The translations under genes were made by a program, and so were the position numbers. The notes under the pieces were generated by a model. It ran no database searches. It was not told the origin of the DNA and was given only the letters and a program-made list of their open reading frames with translations. From contig NC_088099.1 in assembly GCF_036370855.1 (NCBI RefSeq), positions 23,775,501 to 23,839,500 of the forward strand: a DNA stretch of 64,000 nucleotides. The letters are read 5' to 3'. Shown here piece after piece: positions 61,086-64,000 of this stretch. The number at the start of each line of letters is the position of its first letter. Position 1 is the first letter of the stretch. The stretch is from Dromaius novaehollandiae (lineage: Eukaryota; Chordata; Aves; Casuariiformes; Dromaiidae).

Positions 61086-63584
61086 ACTTCCATCCAGCTG
61101 ACTCTTCAGTTATCCTTTGACTGACTTACATCGTGTTCATGCTGCTAGAGGCATCCACTACAGGCAGCAATCCCTGGACATAGTGTCAAATGGTGCAGAC
61201 TTACTTATGTCCACACTGCCTGAGACATGCAGTCCTTTCTTCTAGAGATGATCAATCCTGTCCACATTAGATCTCCTGTGGCACTTGTGTGATACTCCTG
61301 TGGCCCTGAGAAGTAATACTAATTATCTTGGGTTTTTCCAAGGAAGGTACCCAAAATAAAAGATAGACTAAATTGCAGTCAGCCAGAGTAATGTCAGAGA
61401 TTTTATAGCACAGCACCTTGTTTTTAGCAGCTGTATGTTATCAGACTAAGGCCATGGAATAGAAACCTGTGGGGCATCCGGGAGGTACTGGGCATGCTGG
61501 AACAGCATTGGATGGCTACACAGGGGTGGGGGGTTTAGATTCTCCCTATTTGTATACAAGAAATAGTCCCTGGAGTGACCTGTACCTGTTAGATAGCAAC
61601 ACACTTGGAATTCACCTTGGAAGGAACTAATAGTAAGGTCCAAAAAAGAGCTTCAAAGCAAACTAACATACATGCAGTGCCCCAATCAGAAGAAGTCGCA
61701 GAAGTGAGCTGAGGATCTCCATCATTTCGCATGTATGTTGATTCACCCAAATCTTTCTTTTTTCCTCTGTCACTTCCAGCAGATGGTCCCTTACCTGCAG
61801 CAAACACTGCTATTGGTCTCCATGGCTCAGATTCATCCGTCTAACTAGGAAATGAACTAAAATGCTCAAGACAGGAGTATACACTAAGTGCCTAAAGCTC
61901 TCTTTCTAGTCAGTGAAGGAAGGCAGGCTCCCTCCCAGAGGAAAATGTCAGTCTTTGTAGGTCTGAATCATCCTGAAAGTAATTATCTTTCTCTGTAAAC
62001 AACAGGAGAATTCTGAGCCAAATTTAGATGTTTGAGAAGTTGGAAAGTATTATTCATTCATATGTTTTATGGCCTCTAAAATGTTTCTTTGCTGATTAAT
62101 CGCTTTTTCCATTCTACATCCTTGTATTCCACTAATTCTCTTTGTGGTGTTGCTATGCATCCCAAGTTTTTTTTTCCCTTTGACTAAAATTGATTCCAAT
62201 TAGTTTTTGCATCCTTGCACCTTATATCTCAAGCCTTGTCTGCATTGAGCTCTTCACCACAGGTAGTTTCTTGTTTTCTCCAAACTGCCTTTTGAAATTG
62301 AAAAAAAATTGAGTATGTAAATTACTTCCATATTTTCCTTCTATTTAATTTAACTTGAATCATCTCATAGTGACCCCTGAGATTATTTTCTGTGGCCATT
62401 TCTTCCTTAAAAACTCCACTATTTACCTAAATTGAATGAAAAATAACATTGACTTGCATTGAGTCAATGACGATTTACTGAAGAAATCTGTCTGTCACCA
62501 CAGGCTACAGATATGCTGTTATACTAAACAGCACCGATGAACAGTGGAACTGGATCATCTACACCATGCACTTATTAGAAAAGTCCTTGACATAATTGCC
62601 CTGTTTCAACTAGCCATCTCAGATAACTCCAAAGCACAGTTTAAGAGTTACACATACTCCTATAAGCTGTGCAGCTGTTCGTCACAAGCTGGCAAATGTT
62701 CCTAGTGGGCAGCATGCATGGAGGCAATTTGTTTTGAAGACTAGAAGAGTTTAATAATATGGACATTCATTGTTCCATGCTGTTGGCTTCAGCATCAGAA
62801 AATAGTCCCAAGCCTTCTTAATTTGTTGTGTAGACACAGCCTCAATGAGGAAAACCTGAGGTACACTATTATTAATCTTGCCTAAAGATAAACCCAGTTC
62901 TTCAAACTCATTTTGGAATTATTGCAACCACTTAAATACATTGAAATTTTTATTTAAATGTACTTCTTCAAAGTGTGCAGCAGCTTGCCATTTTATCAGA
63001 TCTTTAGGAGGTGAAATATTCAGTTACAGTCTTCTAACCTTGCTTGAATACATGTGAACAACCGCATAAAGTTCAAAGAAAGATATCTTGTGACTTTATA
63101 CATAGAGATATATACTTACATACATACATACTTATATATATATAGTCCTGGACTTTACATAAAAATATATATAGTCCTGAAGTTGCTTCTCCCTGCTGGT
63201 TTAAGATATGCAAAAAGCAGACCTCTGATGTGACAAGGAAATTAACATATTTTGAGGAATGAAATCTAATTGTTCAGCTGACTTCATCTCTGTGATGAAC
63301 AGAACCGGTCTCTGCATTCAAACACCTCTAAAGTTTGGGCATTTTGCCCAGCTTTGCTATTGGAATGGAGAAAATGAGATTTTAGTATTACAGGGCTTTT
63401 TCCTATAATACTAAAACCATCGAATTCCTGAAAGGTATTTTTGGTGCATAAAAAAGTGGGACTATAAAAAGGAATATAAACCTGCAAGAGTGGTCAGAGA
63501 CTGCGGTCATTCAGAGCTTGTATGGTTTCAGAGAGGCAAAACCTTATCAACAAAGACACAGGAGATTCAGCCCGTCCTGCATGC
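61086..63584. other. Non-coding stretch, no gene seen
   Basis: AT-rich, with short open frames only. An 8-bp perfect inverted repeat (CATTGACT..AGTCAATG) is at 62447-62469, and a TACA/TATA-rich microsatellite is at 63108-63180. No exon or well-preserved transposon was recognised. Confidence 0.5.
63108..63180. repeat. (TACA)n / (TA)n microsatellite with a duplicated 14-mer
   Basis: Three to four TACA units (near 63117-63130) pass into (TA)n. The phrase 'tatatatagtcctg' then appears twice, ending near 63150 and 63179, around 'gactttacataaaa'. The tract is likely length-polymorphic. Confidence 0.8.
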
Positions 63585-63670
63585 TTGCATTGCCCCTTTA
63601 CATGTACCATTGACTCCAGTGGGACTACGCATACGTGCAGAGCTCTGCAGGATCAGGGACCGACTCTCAC
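63585..63670. repeat. Short amniote repeat (CATTGACTTCAATGGGACTAC family)
   Basis: 'accattgactccagtgggac' followed by 'tacgcatacgtgcagagctc' and 'tgcaggatcagggacc' matches a short sauropsid repeat ('CATTGACTTCAATGGGACTACTCATGTGC..TTTGCTGGATCGGGGCC'). The ordered agreement across three blocks makes chance unlikely. The family name is unknown to me. Confidence 0.45.
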
Positions 63671-63962
63671 TTTTCTGCGTTCTCAGTAATTAATAAGTGA
63701 TCACTGTAACACATTAGACTTTCAGAAATCTAAGATATTCTCCCTTCTTCTTCATTCTCCCAAGCAATCAACACACATTTTGAATTCTTACTCACAGCCC
63801 TGCACTAGATTCTCCAGTGGTCCAAATGGTTGCAGCTCCACTGGCCTAAACTGAAATGCCCCAGTTTGTACTGGATCTGATACCCACATTTACTGTTTTA
63901 CGCTTACTCAGGCTGCACATTTGTGCACTTGCCTCCCAGATACTGTAAATGCTCAGATAATG

Positions 63963-64000
63963 CCTGTTGTTATTGTTAACATTTTTATAGTACTGGGAGC
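63963..64000 (+). repeat. Start of an amniote repeat cut by the window edge
   Basis: 'ttgttattgttaacattttt' followed by 'atagtactgggagc' resembles the opening of a common sauropsid repeat ('TTATTATTTGTATTACGGTAGCGCCTAGGAGCC'). The body would lie beyond position 64000 and cannot be checked here. Confidence 0.35.

Noticed and set aside
1..64000. CRISPR arrays, operons, ribosome binding sites, replication origins
   Set aside because: There are no regularly spaced identical repeats, and the repeat content is that of an amniote nuclear genome, so prokaryotic features are not expected.
1..64000. tRNA and other structured RNA genes
   Set aside because: Reading by eye revealed no cloverleaf with A and B boxes and no snoRNA or snRNA signatures. 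A covariance-model scan would be needed to exclude degenerate or small ones.

Overview
This window looks like AT-rich, gene-poor nuclear DNA from a sauropsid, most likely a bird. The argument comes from the repeats. At least five reasonably clear CR1 LINE fragments carry the signatures of avian and reptilian CR1: a conserved 3' end that reads roughly 'GGTTGGACTAGATGA..CTCCAGAGGT' followed by short ATTCTATG-like units, and ORF2 reverse-transcriptase fragments. Alongside them are short, old, partly palindromic repeats of a kind common in birds, crocodilians and turtles, such as the 'TTTAGGCACCTAAATA' hairpin family. I see no Alu, L1 or B-type elements and no bacterial gene organisation. All family assignments were made by eye from remembered consensus patterns, not by a database search.

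Layout. 1-9.6 kb: unique AT-rich DNA with nothing assignable apart from short runs and one possible dispersed repeat pair. 9.6-9.7 kb: hairpin repeat. 10.4-10.7 kb: purine-rich tract. 13.0-17.8 kb: the densest repeat cluster, holding a minus-strand CR1, a small CpG-rich patch (13.73-13.89 kb), a long A/GAAAA tract, a minus-strand CR1 abutting a plus-strand CR1 tail (14.5-15.2 kb), a MIR-like SINE fragment, and a 1.8 kb plus-strand CR1 ORF2 remnant with recognisable RT motifs. 17.8-26.1 kb: mostly unique. 26.1-26.74 kb: the best-preserved CR1 3' end. 30.1-31.6 kb: A/T-rich old repeats with clustered palindromes. 37.8-38.7 kb: minus-strand CR1 tail(s) and an amniote interspersed repeat. 43.5-45.1 kb: pyrimidine tract followed by a decayed plus-strand CR1. 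49.3-49.75 kb: an LTR-like segment with a polyadenylation signal and an internal 28-bp tandem duplication. 50.5-52.4 kb: strand-skewed DNA. 60.7-61.1 kb: old minus-strand CR1. 63.6-64.0 kb: short amniote repeats running into the window edge.

Genes. I found no protein-coding exon, tRNA, rRNA, CRISPR array or operon that I can support. The longest open frames (up to 198 codons, minus strand, 39726-40322) have no domain I recognise and no convincing splice context. The window is therefore best read as an intergenic desert or the interior of a very large intron. I did not find a previously undescribed biological system. The observations below are local structures worth a second look, most of them modest.
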